From the NCBI GenBank assembly GCA_024138025.1, contig JAMXBD010002234.1, positions 157,766-221,765 on the forward strand: 64,000 bases of DNA, written 5' to 3'. The notes beneath the pieces are model-generated. The model had not been told where the DNA came from and did not search any database. It saw only the letters and a program-made list of their open reading frames with translations. The stretch comes from Combretum micranthum. Taxonomy: Eukaryota; Streptophyta; Magnoliopsida; Myrtales; Combretaceae. Below are positions 25,545 to 37,329 of this stretch, piece after piece; within the stretch, counting starts at the first letter, position 1, and every line of letters starts with the position of its first letter. Position numbers and translations under genes: made by a program.

Positions 25545-25647
25545 GAGTAGGAATTAAGATCAAGGCCGAAATCAAATGGAAGAAGCTTTTACTGATAATT
25601 TTGGTAGTAGTAGCTTGAAATTAGAAGATCTAATTGATGATTTTTGA
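25545..25647 (+). other. Possible last-exon remnant
   Basis: After an acceptor-like TTAAATTATAG, a short open stretch carries one internal stop and then MEEAFTDNFG, ending LKLEDLIDDF before a TGA. It may be the 3' end of a broken host gene. No family is recognised. Confidence 0.15.
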
Positions 25648-25854
25648 ATCTCTAGTAAGTTAATTTTAAAATTGTAATGAATATACTTATATATATATAT
25701 ATATATATGTTGATGATTGAATATTTGATGATCACTATCTAATTATTTGGTGATTCTAAAGTTAGATTTAAATATCAATTAATCACACACATATACGCCA
25801 TGAATGTTGAACCATGTAGACCCGATTTCTATAAACCGATTCCCACAATTAAAT

Positions 25855-25985
25855 ATTAATGAATGAATATTTGACTATACATTTATTATTCATTCATTAT
25901 ACATTTAACGGTCATAATTTAGGCCTTTATTATTCATTCATTACATATTTAAAGGTCATAATTTAGGCCGTTATATCGGTTTTCT
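25855..25985. repeat. AATGAATGAATA hairpin repeats, upstream copies
   Basis: One full and one partial copy of the unit found at 26491-26693, with TAATGAATGAATA and TATTCATTCATTA arms. Confidence 0.75.
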
Positions 25986-25989
25986 TTAT

Positions 25990-26480
25990 ACACACATATA
26001 TATATATATGTGTGTGTTTTGTTTAGGTTTTTACAACACATCTGACACACGAAATTCCTTTGAGTGTTTTTTGAAAGTCTTGACCTGTATTCTCTCAATC
26101 TTGTACTCCAACTTCAATCATAGTAGATTTCTCTCTCCTCTGCCCATGGTTTTTCCCGATTTGGGTTTTCCACGTAAATCTTGTGTGTGCTTTTCATTTT
26201 TCGTTTTTGCCATTGTTCGTCTTATAACAAGTGGTATCAGAGCCAAGGTTTTGGTTTTGTTTTTCACTATAATGGTCATTGTTAAGTTTGATATTCTATT
26301 CCTAATCGCAGCACTAGATTTTCTTGAAAGAGGTGGAGAATGTTCTGTGTCGATTGAGCCCTTTTATGGGTTTTCTGGAAGAGGCGAAGAATGTTTTATT
26401 TTTATGTCGAAGCTCCTGACTCCGTGTCAATGTGGAGATTGTTGGAGTTTGTGACCATTTTTCAGTAGATGCTTTTCTTA
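25990..26480 (+). repeat. Tork-like copia LTR end plus leader, first copy
   Basis: LTR 3' part (CCCATGGTTTTTCCCG, GGGTTTTCCACGTAAATC, TCTTATAACA) followed by the primer site GTGGTATCAGAGCC (about 26232-26245) and a leader. A second version of the same block is at 26700-27000, so the LTR/leader block is duplicated about 0.68 kb apart. Confidence 0.75.
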
Positions 26481-26490
26481 GTCAAATGTG

Positions 26491-26693
26491 TAATGAATGA
26501 ATATTTGATTATATATTTATTATTCATTCATTATACATTTAAGAGTCATAATTTTAGTATTGTATAATGAATGAATATTTGACTATACATTTATTATTCA
26601 TTATACATTTAAGAGTCATAATTTTAGTATTTGTGTAATGAATGAATATTTGACTATACATTTATTATTCATTCATTATACATTTAAGAGAGC
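26491..26693. repeat. Tandem hairpin repeat, about 71-74 bp units
   Basis: Units start at 26491, 26565 and 26636. Each holds the inverted repeat TAATGAATGAATA...TATTCATTCATTA (13-bp arms, loop about 17 nt; the middle copy lacks four bases of its right arm), then ACATTTAAGAGTCATAATTTTAG. Confidence 0.85.
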
Positions 26694-26699
26694 CTTTTA

Positions 26700-26999
26700 T
26701 TGCGGCTAGCTGTATACACATAAATATATGTTTCGTGGGAAAATGAGAGAGTTTTGATTTGTATTTTGTTTCTCTCTTTTGTACTCCTTTATTAATATAT
26801 AGTGAATTCTCTCTCCTTTGCCCATGGTTTTTCCCGATTTGGGTTTTCCATGTAAATCTTGTGTGTGTGCTTTTTCATTTTTTGTTTTTGCCATTGTTTG
26901 TCTTCTAACAAGTGGTATGAGAGCCAAGTTTTGATTTTTTTTTTTCTCTACACTGGCAACCGTTAAGTATGATATTTCTTTATTGGATCGAAGCACAAG
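26700..26999 (+). repeat. Tork-like copia LTR end, PBS and leader, second copy
   Basis: Diverged repeat of 25990-26340: the same CCCATGGTTTTTCCCG and ACAAGTGGTATGAGAGCC (about 26909-26926), with the PBS reading GTGGTATGAGAGCC (C to G). It directly precedes the gag-pol pseudogene. Confidence 0.75.
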
Positions 27000-28830
27000 A
27001 TTTTCAGTATGGCAAGTTAAGATGCGCGGTTCTCGCACAGATGATCTGGATGATGCCTTGCTAGGGTTTGATAAAATGAATGCGTCTTGATCACCAGAAG
27101 CAAAACAACGCAAGGATCGTGAAGCCCTTTCACAAATTCATTTGCATATGTCCAATAAGATTTTACAGGATGTGTTGAAGGAGAAAACTGCTATAGGATT
27201 GTGGTTGAAATTAGAGTAGTTGTGTATGACGACGAGTCTAACCAGTAAATTGCATCTAAAGCAGCGGCTATACTCACACCATTTGACGGAAAGGGGGTCA
27301 TTAGAGGATCATTTGACCACGTTTAAGGAGATTGTCTCAGATCTAGAATCTATGAAGGTAAAGTATGATGAGAAAGATTTGGCTTTAATTTTTTTGTGGT
27401 CATTACCTCTATCATATTCAAATCTTAGGGATACAATCTTGTATAGCCACGATACTCTTACCATGGAGGAGGTTTATGATGCATTGGCATCTTTCAAGAA
27501 GAAGAAACATCTAATTATAGCATATGAGCCCAAAGCTGAGGGTTTAGTTACTCGTGATAGGAGTCAGGATCACAATTCTTTTGGAAATTCTAGAGGTAGA
27601 TCAAATTCAACAAATAGAAATAAAACCTGTAACTCTTGCAAGAAGAAAGGCCACATAAAGTCTGAGCGTTACAAACTACAGAACAAGAATAAGAGAGATG
27701 CTGATAATCAAAAGGGGAAACAACCAGAAAAGTTGGGTAAAGCTGATGTTGTTGAAGACCACAACAGTGAGGATCTTCTTGTTGCTTCTGATGATCCATA
27801 GATCAGCCAGGAGTGGATTTTAGATTCTAGTTATACCTTTCATATGTACCCCAATAGGGACTGGTTTTCAACACATATGAGAATGTTTCCAAAGGTGTTG
27901 TTCTGTTAGGAAATAATGCTTTTTGTAGGGTTGCAGGCATTGGCATAATTAAGATAAAAATGTTTGATGGTGTTGTCAGGACATTAGGAGATGTGAGACA
28001 TGTTCCTGACTTGAAGGGAAATTTGATTTCTCTCAGTACTCTTGATTATAAAGGTTACAAATACATAGGTGGAAGGTGGAGTTTTGAAGATCAACAGAGG
28101 ATCTTTGGTGGTGGTGAAAGGTCAGAGACAGTCTACTAATTTGTATGTTTTGCAAGGTTCAATTGTTACAGGAGATGCTGTCGTCACTTCTTCACAGATG
28201 AAGATTCTATTAGAATTTAGCATATGCATTTAGGGCATATGAGTCAAGCCGGGATAGCTGAATTGTCTAGGAGAGGCCTTCTTGGGGCAAAGCATCAGTA
28301 AGATGAAATTTTGTGAACACTACATGATTGGAAAGCAGAAAAGAGTCAGATTCACCACTAGTACTCACAATACAAAAGGGTATTTTAGAGTACATTCATT
28401 TTGATCTTTGGGGACCGTCTAGAGTTCCATCTAGCGAAGGTGCTGTTTATATGATGACTATTATAGATGACTCCTCTAGAAAAGTTTGAGTATTTTTCTT
28501 GAAGCAAAAGTCTGATGCGTTACCCAGTTTTAAGAGTGGAAGACAATGATTGAATTTCAAACTGGTAAACAGGTAAAGTGTCTTCACACTGATAATGGTC
28601 TTGAGTTTTGTTCTAATGATTTTAATGTTCTATGTAAGTTCAGAGGGAATTTTGAGACATTTAACAGTCCCTGGAACACCTTAACAAACGGGCAGTAGAA
28701 CGGATGAACAGAACTATCATGGAGAAGGTCAAGTGTATGCTTTCAAATGCAAAGTTACCAAAGTCATTTTAAGCAAAAGCTGTCTCGACAGCATGTTATT
28801 TGATTAATAGGTCTCCATCAACAGCCATTG
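27000..28830 (+). pseudogene. Tork-like copia gag-protease-integrase, interrupted
   Basis: Gag starts in FSVWQVKMRG (about 27000) and runs with one early stop to 27801 (LTMEEVYDALASFKKKK). A zinc knuckle CNSCKKKGHIKSERY (about 27633-27677) has its last Cys replaced by Arg. The protease active site reads WILDSSYTFHM (Gly to Ser) at about 27815. Gag-pre-integrase and integrase follow in broken frames: YIHFDLWGPSRV (about 28392), TIIDDSSRKV (about 28458), TDEQNYHGE (about 28701). Known: this order and these motifs fit the Tork/Tnt1 group of Ty1/copia. The integrase is cut at 28830, where a gypsy LTR starts; RT and RNase H are not found on the other side. Confidence 0.85.
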
Positions 28831-31752
28831 TGAAATGATCTAACTCTAATTTTAATTTAATTTCCATATATATATTTGTTTGTTTTAATTATTGAACTTT
28901 ATGAGCATGTTAATTAATGAGAGTCATGTGTTGTGATATTAATATTAGAATAGATGATTTAGTAATAGGCTAAATGTGTTTAAGTTAGTATATCTTGAGT
29001 ATTATATATGTGTATGAACAATATAATTAGTGCTTGTGTTGAATATGTGTTATTTTGTATGTGTAGTGTTTAATTTGTCAAAGTAAGCTTAGAATTTAAT
29101 CTTAACGATAGTAAATTTTTGCCTCATTTCAAGCCCAAACAATCCCATTTTTAGGCTCAAATGAGCCCAAATCCATTCAAATTGAAAGCCTATGTTTGAG
29201 CTACCACTAAAGTCAAACTTTAAGACAATTATAAGCCTTATTTTGTTTAAAAACACCCTTTTCTATGGCAGCCCAAAACGCTACACGAATTTTCTCTTCT
29301 TTTTCTTGCTTTGCTTCTTTGTTTATCAAAGAAATACATTCCAAAACATTTAGCAAGAACAAGTCTTAGGTTCTTGTACCATTCATCAAGCTAAAGCTTC
29401 CCTAAGGTAAGTTCATGCATATTTAAAAGTTCTTTTACATGTTTAAGTTTCACTTGCTATATGAGTTTCATATGCTATGTGAATGCATGTTGAAATGAGC
29501 TATTGAGAAGTTTCATGTGTTAGTTGTGTGATAAGTTGCATTTTGATGTTATATAAACTTGTAATATATGTTTTATATGTAAGTAGAAGTGTTGAAGGTT
29601 GTTGAAGTCATGAAAAAGGGTTATGCATTCTCAAGGTGGTGTTAAGAAGTGAATGAGTTGTTAATTAGCTAAATGGTGTTATGAACATGAAGTTTATATA
29701 TGTTATGAGTTGATAGAATAAATTTGAGATGAAGTTTGATGATAGAAATGTGTTAAAGAAGGATTAGGATATGTTTAAAGCTGTAATTTTTGAAGTTTAA
29801 AACAGGGGAGAAGTTTTAGGCAAATCACGGGCGAGATAAGTCTCTTGATGAGCTTGGTTCTTCAAAAAAACTTGTTAAGCAACTAATCACAAGCGACCTA
29901 AAGGGCATGATTAGTTTTGACCATGAAAATTTTCCTCATCATGGACAATTAAAAGGGTGTGATTTACTCTAATCATGAAGTCCCCTACAACACCATAGTG
30001 CTTTCATAAAATAATCATAACTTTTTCATCTAAACTCGGATTTAGGTAATTCAAATTGAGTTGGAAAGACTAAAAAGAGATATACAACTTTTATGTTTTG
30101 AGTTTTTAAAAATTTCAACATTATCATTGCCTACATTTCAATTATTTCCAGCTTATACATTTTCCAAACAAAGTTTAAAAACCCATTTGCATGTTAAGTG
30201 TGTGATTGCTTAGGAAATAGATCTTTTTGAACTAAAATGAGATATATTAATGATATTTGATGTATAAGAATGATTGAGTGATATAATTAAGCATGTATTA
30301 AGTGGATTTGTAGGTTTAACAAATAATTGAATTTCTATGAATGTTAAGATAAAACTAGTTACATTGTATATATGGATTGAAGTTAAAATGATGAATTTGT
30401 GAGCTTGTATGATCTTGATAAATGTATAAATTGTATGTTATGACCTTGTGTTATATTTATTTGAAATTCCATGAGTGCTAGACTTAGATTTAGTTATGTT
30501 TTATGCATAATACTAAGTAGAAATGTTAATTGAGTTGATTTTATTGTTACAGTGATAGAAACTCCTACTCCTTTGAGTAGTTCTTCTGATCTTTCTTTGA
30601 GTACCTCTATTGAATCTCTGCATGGCATAGGTACGCAGTGACTTGCTTGATTGTTTGCTAGGTTATACATATTCCAACTTAACTTAATTCAAGATGACTT
30701 AAGTTATGTTTGTTTTGGTTGTGATTTTCACCGTTGAATTCATCCCGGGAAGCGACATTATCTTTTTAATATCAGGATGCAATGACATGTTAGAATAGGT
30801 GCTTAGGCCACTTGTCATGATGCAATGACTTTCATTAGTGTGTCAGTGGGTAATCGATAGGGTATTTGATAACGGTGGAACATTCGCTTATTCTTAAAAG
30901 GAAATAATATGATTTAGTTCAAGTGTTTATGGGAACAGTTGAATTAGATGATGTTATGGATTAAGTTAAGTAGAGTTGAGCAACGGTTAGGAGCCCTAAA
31001 TGAGTTATTTTTTCTTTTAGAAAGTTTTGTAGGAGATATAAGTATTCAGGCTACTTATATCAATCCCCTGGGCAACTGATGTTACTCAGGACCCCTAATA
31101 TCCTTATTTGTCTCGGAGTTTGAATACTCTAATGTTGTTTTGTTTAATGAATTCTAATTAAAGATAATGAAATATGAGTTGTTGCATTGCACTAGATTAG
31201 GTTTGCTTGTCATTTCGCTTCTGTTTTTGTTACTGTGTACTGGGCCTTTGGCTCACTTTTGCTACTTTTCAAGTGATGGTGATTGCTATGATGATTTAGG
31301 TTGTGGGAGTGACTGGGAGAAGTTCCTGGATGAATGGGACGAATAGGAACCCGGGTTTTGCTTATGGCTTTTTAAGAAAGTTTTTTAAGATATTTTGTTA
31401 AAGGAAATGTATTTTGTATGTTGTTAGAAGGCTTGTTAGTTAAGCCTTATGTTGTGAAAGAGATTTCAAGTTTATTTTCTCTATTAGTTTGAGACAATAT
31501 GTAAGTTTTGTTGTGTCATCTATTGGACATAAAGTTTGTAAATATTTTCTTATCAATGTTTTATATGTGTAAGATTGCTCATGTGAGTAATCCTTTTATG
31601 AAAAGTCTTTATATGAAGTTTTAATGGTTTAAAACAAACAATTCAAATAAACAGTTAGATTTAGGACAAGCTTACATATAATATGAAAATATTATATGTG
31701 GTTGCGGACTTGATTTACTTAATATTAGTATTAAGTGGGTCGGGTCTTTACA
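28831..31752 (+). repeat. Gypsy 5' LTR (copy D)
   Basis: Full 2922-bp LTR, TGAAATGATC...GGGTCTTTACA, family of copies A-C. It includes the CATAACTTTTTCAT block (about 30015), TGTTACTCAGGACCCC (about 31080) and the hairpin (31667-31704). Confidence 0.88.
31667..31704 (+). other. Conserved hairpin near LTR 3' end (copy D)
   Basis: The inner arms TACATATAATAT and ATATTATATGTG pair almost fully around a GAAA loop. Outer CAAGC/GGTTG pair with one mismatch. Confidence 0.6.
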
Positions 31753-31754
31753 GT

Positions 31755-31766
31755 TGGTATCAGAGC
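31755..31766 (+). other. Primer binding site (initiator tRNA-Met), gypsy
   Basis: Perfect TGGTATCAGAGC two bases after the LTR end. Confidence 0.92.
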
Positions 31767-32219
31767 ATGTTTATGTAATTTTTTGTTTAAAATGGGAAGA
31801 CTTGACCTTAGATATGGTGAGTTTAGCATGGTTTGAGTTTAGGATTTGTTTGAATGGTGTGTTTTGTTTAAATGTTGTGTTTTGTTTGAATAATGCTTTC
31901 TTATTAATTGAATTATAGTTATTTTTGGCATTGCATGTTTATCATATGTCATGGATATTGTGTGTTATTTAAAGATGGATAGGTCAAGAAGAATTACCAG
32001 ACAGACCACAGACAGGGAGAATATGCCACCTCTTCCTCCTCAGTCTACTATCCCAGCTTCTACATTAGCTGCTATTCTAGCTTCTACATCCACTACTATT
32101 CCTACTTCTACTTCGACTCCATCACCAGCTTTGGCTTCTACTACTCAGAATTCACAACCTCCTCAAATGCCTCCTCAGATGCCTCCTTATCCATCAATGC
32201 CTCAGATGCCGACGGGGGA

Positions 32220-32224
32220 TCCAA
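32220..32224. repeat. Target site duplication TCCAA, left
   Basis: Identical to 37020-37024. Confidence 0.88.
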
Positions 32225-34289
32225 TGTCACGACTCCAAATAGGGGCCTAGTAGGATTCACCTAAAGCTATCATATCACGTGTGCACCCGTAACATGAGAG
32301 CCATCCTGTATGTCAGAATGTACAAGACTCTATTTATTTATCAATGTTTATCATATAAATAATATAATATATTATAGGATTTCAATTATTGAATCTGATT
32401 TTCCAATCTCTACCAAGATCGCAGACAATCGGTATCCCCTACCAAATAGTGAAAATGGGTTTCAAACTACAACTTACAAAATCAACAATATAAAATTTAT
32501 CTAGTTTACATTCTAAGTTTACAATATTCTATATCTCTATCTTCAATAGAGTTCGTTGGAGAAGCTCTTTTCACACATTCCTAGCCCAATCCTAGCTAGT
32601 AATAATCCTGCACAAAAACTGTTGGGGGGTGAGCGAACCACGGGCTCAGTGAAATAACTTGACTAAACCACACATCAAAAATTAACAAACAAGTATAATT
32701 ACCAATCATATGTAATGTAACAATCAATCATATGCACATTACAAGCTTGGATAATCTAGAATCCAAAGCAGGATGGAGATTTACGCCCTCTCATCGGGGT
32801 TGAAGGATCACAATGCTATAGCCTACTTACTCAGGAGAGACTAAGCATATAGGAATACAATAATACTCACTTTAATTATCTCTTTAAATTAGCCATATCT
32901 TAAATCTCTCATTTCCTGTTTTCTGCCTTAGAAACTCCACTAAGTGTTAGTCCTTTCAAAGCGATACCATAAGCGGCGTCCTTGATTTACCATTTAGTTC
33001 CTATAGTATCGACAGCTCAAAGGTAACCTTGCATTGATCTAATAGCTTTTAGCCTAAGTCAACCAAGCATTATCAGAGGGCCGAAATACTAACACGTTGT
33101 AGGCTGCCACTTGCTCAAATGCTGTTTATGCAAATCATGTAATGCATGATCATTTTCTTTTATGGTGTCAAAAGCTTTTAGTCAGGTTTAAGGTGATCAT
33201 ACAATTCACAGACAATATCAACATGCTTCATATAGTAATTATCATACAATAAACTTATCATTTATAATAGGGTAATTTTGGCAATCAAGCATATACCAAA
33301 CATCATGCAGTATACCCAAATCCCACATGCATATTGGTTTAATATATTATTATTATAAATGCAGCTATATTACAAGTACAAATAGTATGATAAAGTCATA
33401 GTTACTCACCTATGGTCCTTGCTAAATTATTGGAATATGCTACTGAAAATTCGAGAATTGATCTATCATTCCTACGAAAACGAGATAACAGATATTTATT
33501 ATTTAACTAATCTATTCTTCTATTAGTTTCGAAAATAAGATATTTGAAATAATATATTCACCAGATTAGTTATGGTATAACTTATACTATTACTAATTCT
33601 AAATTAGACATATTTTAGAAATTACGTACTCCTTCCTTTTTATGGTTTTACTTAGTATATTAATCTAAGCTGAGTTAATTGAAACTAATCACCTAATTCA
33701 ATTTCTAAATTTATTTTAATTAGTTTAATCAATCCAATATGATTTTACTTAGTAAAATAATTCACTTAAGATATATTAGTTTTATTTATATTAATTATAA
33801 TTCATTGTCACTTATTATGACAAAATATTGATTAACATAATATAAATAGTGTAACTAAACTTCTATAATTATTTAGGTGTCCTATCCTGATATTTAATTT
33901 AATTTCCATTACCTGTATTAGTCATTTAATGATTCCATGAAAATTAATTATTATTTAATATTTATTTTCATTTTACTTGTCTTGATCTTAAAATATTTTA
34001 TATTTCTAACAAGCATTCGAAAAATTGATATTTAGTAGGCTTATATTTTTATAGTTATTATTATTATTACTGTTTTTATATTGTTCCTTACCTGACCCAT
34101 TATAGTATTCGTATTTATTTACTATTATTTAGTGTCGTCGTGTTTCTTTTTATATACTTCATATAATTTTCTTGCTGTGTAAAATGTATTACATTATTCA
34201 AGAATTTATCTTATTTAAATTTCCATTCTTATGCATAAAATAAGTATTTTACAATTATTATACTTTATTTTCATTTATAAAGTACAATA

Positions 34290-34780
34290 ATATATAATAA
34301 TGATAATAATGTTAGTAATATTAATAATGTTAATTATAAGGTAGTTTGCTAGTAATACAAATATTATTTTTCATAATAACTGCATTAAAATAGTAGTAAT
34401 CTTAAAGATAACAATAATAATAATACATATCATAGTAATAATAATACTAGTAATAATCATAATAGTAGTAGTATCATTAATAATATTATTTATAATAATA
34501 TATATATTTTTATAATGATAATGATATTCATTAGTGCTAATAATTGGTATTAATAATATCAATTATCATAGTAATAGTATCATTAACAATATTATTAATA
34601 CTAACATTGGTAATGATAATAATAATATTAATAATAAGGATATTAATAATAAGCAGATTAATAATAATAATATCACTCATAATAGTAGCGATAATAATCA
34701 CATCATTATTGATGATAATAATAGCATTAACATCATTAACAACAATAGAATAATAATAATAATAATAACATTCGGAATAA
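34290..34780. repeat. Imperfect (AAT)n/(ATT)n microsatellite, about 490 bp
   Basis: Long run of AAT/GAT/TAT triplets with interruptions; open frames here encode only Asn/Ile runs and are not genes. Confidence 0.9.
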
Positions 34781-35889
34781 TATAACAGATTTTATAACTA
34801 AATCTTATTAATTAATTAATTTATATATTTATTTTTTTATTTTTCTAATTACTAATTTTATAATAAAATTCATGATAAATAATAATATTAGTTTTTAACA
34901 CTTTTTGCATTACTAATACATATACATACAATCTATATCTTAATTAGCTTATACTAATAAAACTAATATTAAAAATTAATTAAAAATAATAATAATCCAG
35001 AATTAATAAATAAAATGATATTAATTATTTTATCTAATCATAATTAATAAAATTATATTTTTCTACATCATTTATAATGCTAAAGTATTTACATACACAT
35101 ACTTAAATAACTATATATTAATAAAAATAATTTAAAAAAATTTATTAAAAATAATTTTCACTTCAAAATTAATAAATAAATATTATTAGTAATTATTCAA
35201 CAAACCATAAAAGAAAAAAAATATTTTATATATGATTTTTTTCAATTTTTCTGCAAAATTCGGTTACTATTCAAGTGAACAGTACCAGTGGTACTATTCA
35301 TCATCTTCAACCTTGGTTCAAGGCTTATTTTGTGTATTTTACATGTCCAAATTTATTCTAAATCATTCCTAAGCACTTATACATGATATTTCTATACATA
35401 TAACAACTAAAAATATCAAAATTCATCCTAAATCTATAATTTTTGGATAAAAAAAATGTAACTAAAGATATTTGCATCTTACCTTGTTCAATCCAATTCC
35501 ATACATTTTTAGAGCTTCCTTTTGTTTTTTTTTTTCATGTAAAGTAACATACGATTGGGTTTCTAAGTGCATGATCTTTGTTTGTTATTATGTATATATA
35601 TAAGTTAGAATGGGATGGCCTTTAATAGGTATAAGATGCTCCTGTACGCCAGTTTAGCCAATTTGAAGGTAATTTGTTTCATGCCATCTTGCAAGAAATC
35701 TTAAGGTCGGTTTTGATCTTATCTAATGCAATTTATTGAAGGATTTCGGCTGGATAAATTCAAGACAATCCCAACCATGTTTTGTTCTCATTTGCACTCA
35801 ATTGTTGGTGCAATTTGCACCGTATATGTATATTATAGGTATAAATATAAATATAATAATTATTAGTTGATAATTATCTTAGTTTTAGG

Positions 35890-36460
35890 GTATATAGAAA
35901 TATAGAAATAAAGAGAAGATGATGAATTTATAACCAACAACTGTGTAAGGAGTAGGGAAAAATATAAATTTGTGAAAAAAATTAATTTTACGAGTTTAAG
36001 TGATACGTATGTTAAATACCGATTCAGTAATATTTTTAGATGAAAAGTTCCATATTCGCGTTATTAAATATTCTGAACACTGTGGTATACATATAATTTC
36101 TATTAAACATATGTATATATGTGCTTGATTTTTTGCTTTTTGTTTAGGATTTATCGCGTCCAAGGAGAAGTTCAAATTCAAAGCAAATCAATACGTAATA
36201 CGAAATGAAACAAAACAAAACAAAGAAAAAAAAATGCAAATGAGTTAGGATGTATGGAAATATAAAAACAAAAAAGAAGATGATAAATTTATAATCAATA
36301 AATATGTAAGGAGTGGGCAAAAATATGAATTGGTGAAAAAAATTAATTTTGTGGATCCAAATGACACGTATGATAAATACTGATTTGATAATATTTTTGG
36401 ATAAAAATTTACATATTAACGATATTAAATATTCTGAATACGATAGTATACATAGAATAT
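35890..36460. repeat. Diverged tandem duplication, about 360 bp unit
   Basis: Blocks at about 35897-36090 and 36256-36450 match: AAGATGATGAATTTATAA/AAGATGATAAATTTATAA, GTAAGGAGTAGGG/GTAAGGAGTGGGC, TATTAAATATTCTGAA in both. Confidence 0.75.
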
Positions 36461-37329
36461 TTAGTTTAATATTTTTACTTTTCAGTTTTTATACCTGCTA
36501 TCGTAAATTATTTTATTTGTTTAAAAGTTTTGTTTGGTGGTATTTTGATAAATTAATAATTATATTGCCCTTAATTCGACTTTATTATAAACTTTTAAGA
36601 TTTGAAATTACATATGAATTCATTTCTATTTATAAATTTATTCTAGACTTTTTATTAGATTAGAAATTTAATTTTAATTTTGTATTTGTTACTTAGTTCT
36701 TTTTAGTAATTATAAATTACTAGATTAGATCAGAATTTTAGTCTTTATAGACTCAGAATTATTTAACTTGAAGGTTTTAATATTTTTTGAACATTAAAAC
36801 TTAAGTTCTTAAATATTAAATAGTTTTCTTTATTCTTTATTATGAACTTTTAAGGTCTTAGTGATAAAGATTCTTTATTCTAATTTGTTCATACTTAAAA
36901 ATTTAAATCGCGAAAAATTTGGAGTGATTTCTGATATTTTTATTATAGTTCTTTTATGATTCTACATTTTATTTATAAAATTTATTATAATCGGGTTATG
37001 TAAATTCAAGGGGATTACATCCAAACTCCATGTTTACAGTGTTTTGTGATATGTTTGAGATGGTTCAGCAGTATCAGGTCATGATGTATCAACAACAACA
37101 ACAACAACAATTTATGCAACAATATAATTCACATGAGGCAAGACAAGGGAATAATTTACAAGTGGAAGACCGACATGATCAAGTCAAGTTACATGACTTT
37201 GTAGTTAGTACCCGATTTCGATGGTACTATCATGGATCCGACCACAGCAGAAGGATGGGTCATTGAGCTTGAGAAAGCTTTTGCTGCCTATTAGGTATCG
37301 GATGATAGAAAAGTTGACTTAGTTAATAT

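Larger units (their letters stand above)
23207..25850. other. Unassigned region, possible low-copy DNA
   Basis: No LTR, PBS or transposase signature is seen across about 2.6 kb. A few short ORFs are present, none with a recognisable domain. Two stretches look slightly gene-like: 24875-25009 (locally GC-rich start) and 25545-25647 (acceptor-like TTATAG before an open stretch). An (AT)n run lies at 25687-25708. Confidence 0.35.
32225..37019 (-). repeat. Very long solo LTR (4.8 kb), reverse orientation
   Basis: Bounded by TGTCACGACTCC (32225) and GGGGATTACA (to 37019). On the minus strand this reads TGTAATCCCC...GGAGTCGTGACA, a typical gypsy LTR with TG/CA ends. Perfect 5-bp TSDs TCCAA (32220-32224, 37020-37024) sit inside the gag of the host element. 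No coding domain is found within. It contains a very long AAT-type microsatellite (about 34290-34780) and a diverged internal duplication (about 35890-36460). It is exceptionally long for a solo LTR. Lineage unassigned. Confidence 0.85.
28831..37325 (+). mobile_element. Tekay-like gypsy element, 3'-truncated, nested in copia integrase
   Basis: A 5' LTR (28831-31752), tRNA-Met primer site and gag start inserted into the Tork-like integrase. Its gag is split by a solo LTR (32225-37019) and recognisable coding ends at about 37325. No pol or 3' LTR is found, so the 3' part was deleted. The lineage call (Tekay/Del-like chromovirus) rests on LTR length, PBS and gag style. Confidence 0.75.
31975..37325 (+). 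pseudogene. Gypsy gag, split by solo LTR insertion
   Basis: The 5' part (31975-32224) begins MDRSRRITRQTTDREN and is rich in Pro, Ser and Thr. The 3' part resumes at 37020 with a Gln-rich stretch (MMYQQQQQQQFMQQYN, about 37080-37127), then the gag core entry GWVIELEKAFAAY (about 37256-37294) in a shifted frame with a stop. Between the two parts lies a 4.8 kb reverse-oriented LTR. The TCCAA duplication leaves the frame in register across the insertion, showing the gag was still open there when the insertion occurred. The rest of gag and all of pol are missing after about 37325. Known role: structural protein of the virus-like particle. Confidence 0.75.

Noticed and set aside
26491..26693. Possible CRISPR-like array
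   Set aside because: Only three degenerate units with no unique spacers, in a plant retrotransposon context.
31755..31766. tRNA gene fragment
   Set aside because: This is a primer binding site complementary to the 3' end of tRNA-Met; no tRNA cloverleaf surrounds it.
34534..34785. Open frames encoding Asn/Ile runs
   Set aside because: They are translations of the AAT/ATT microsatellite inside the solo LTR.
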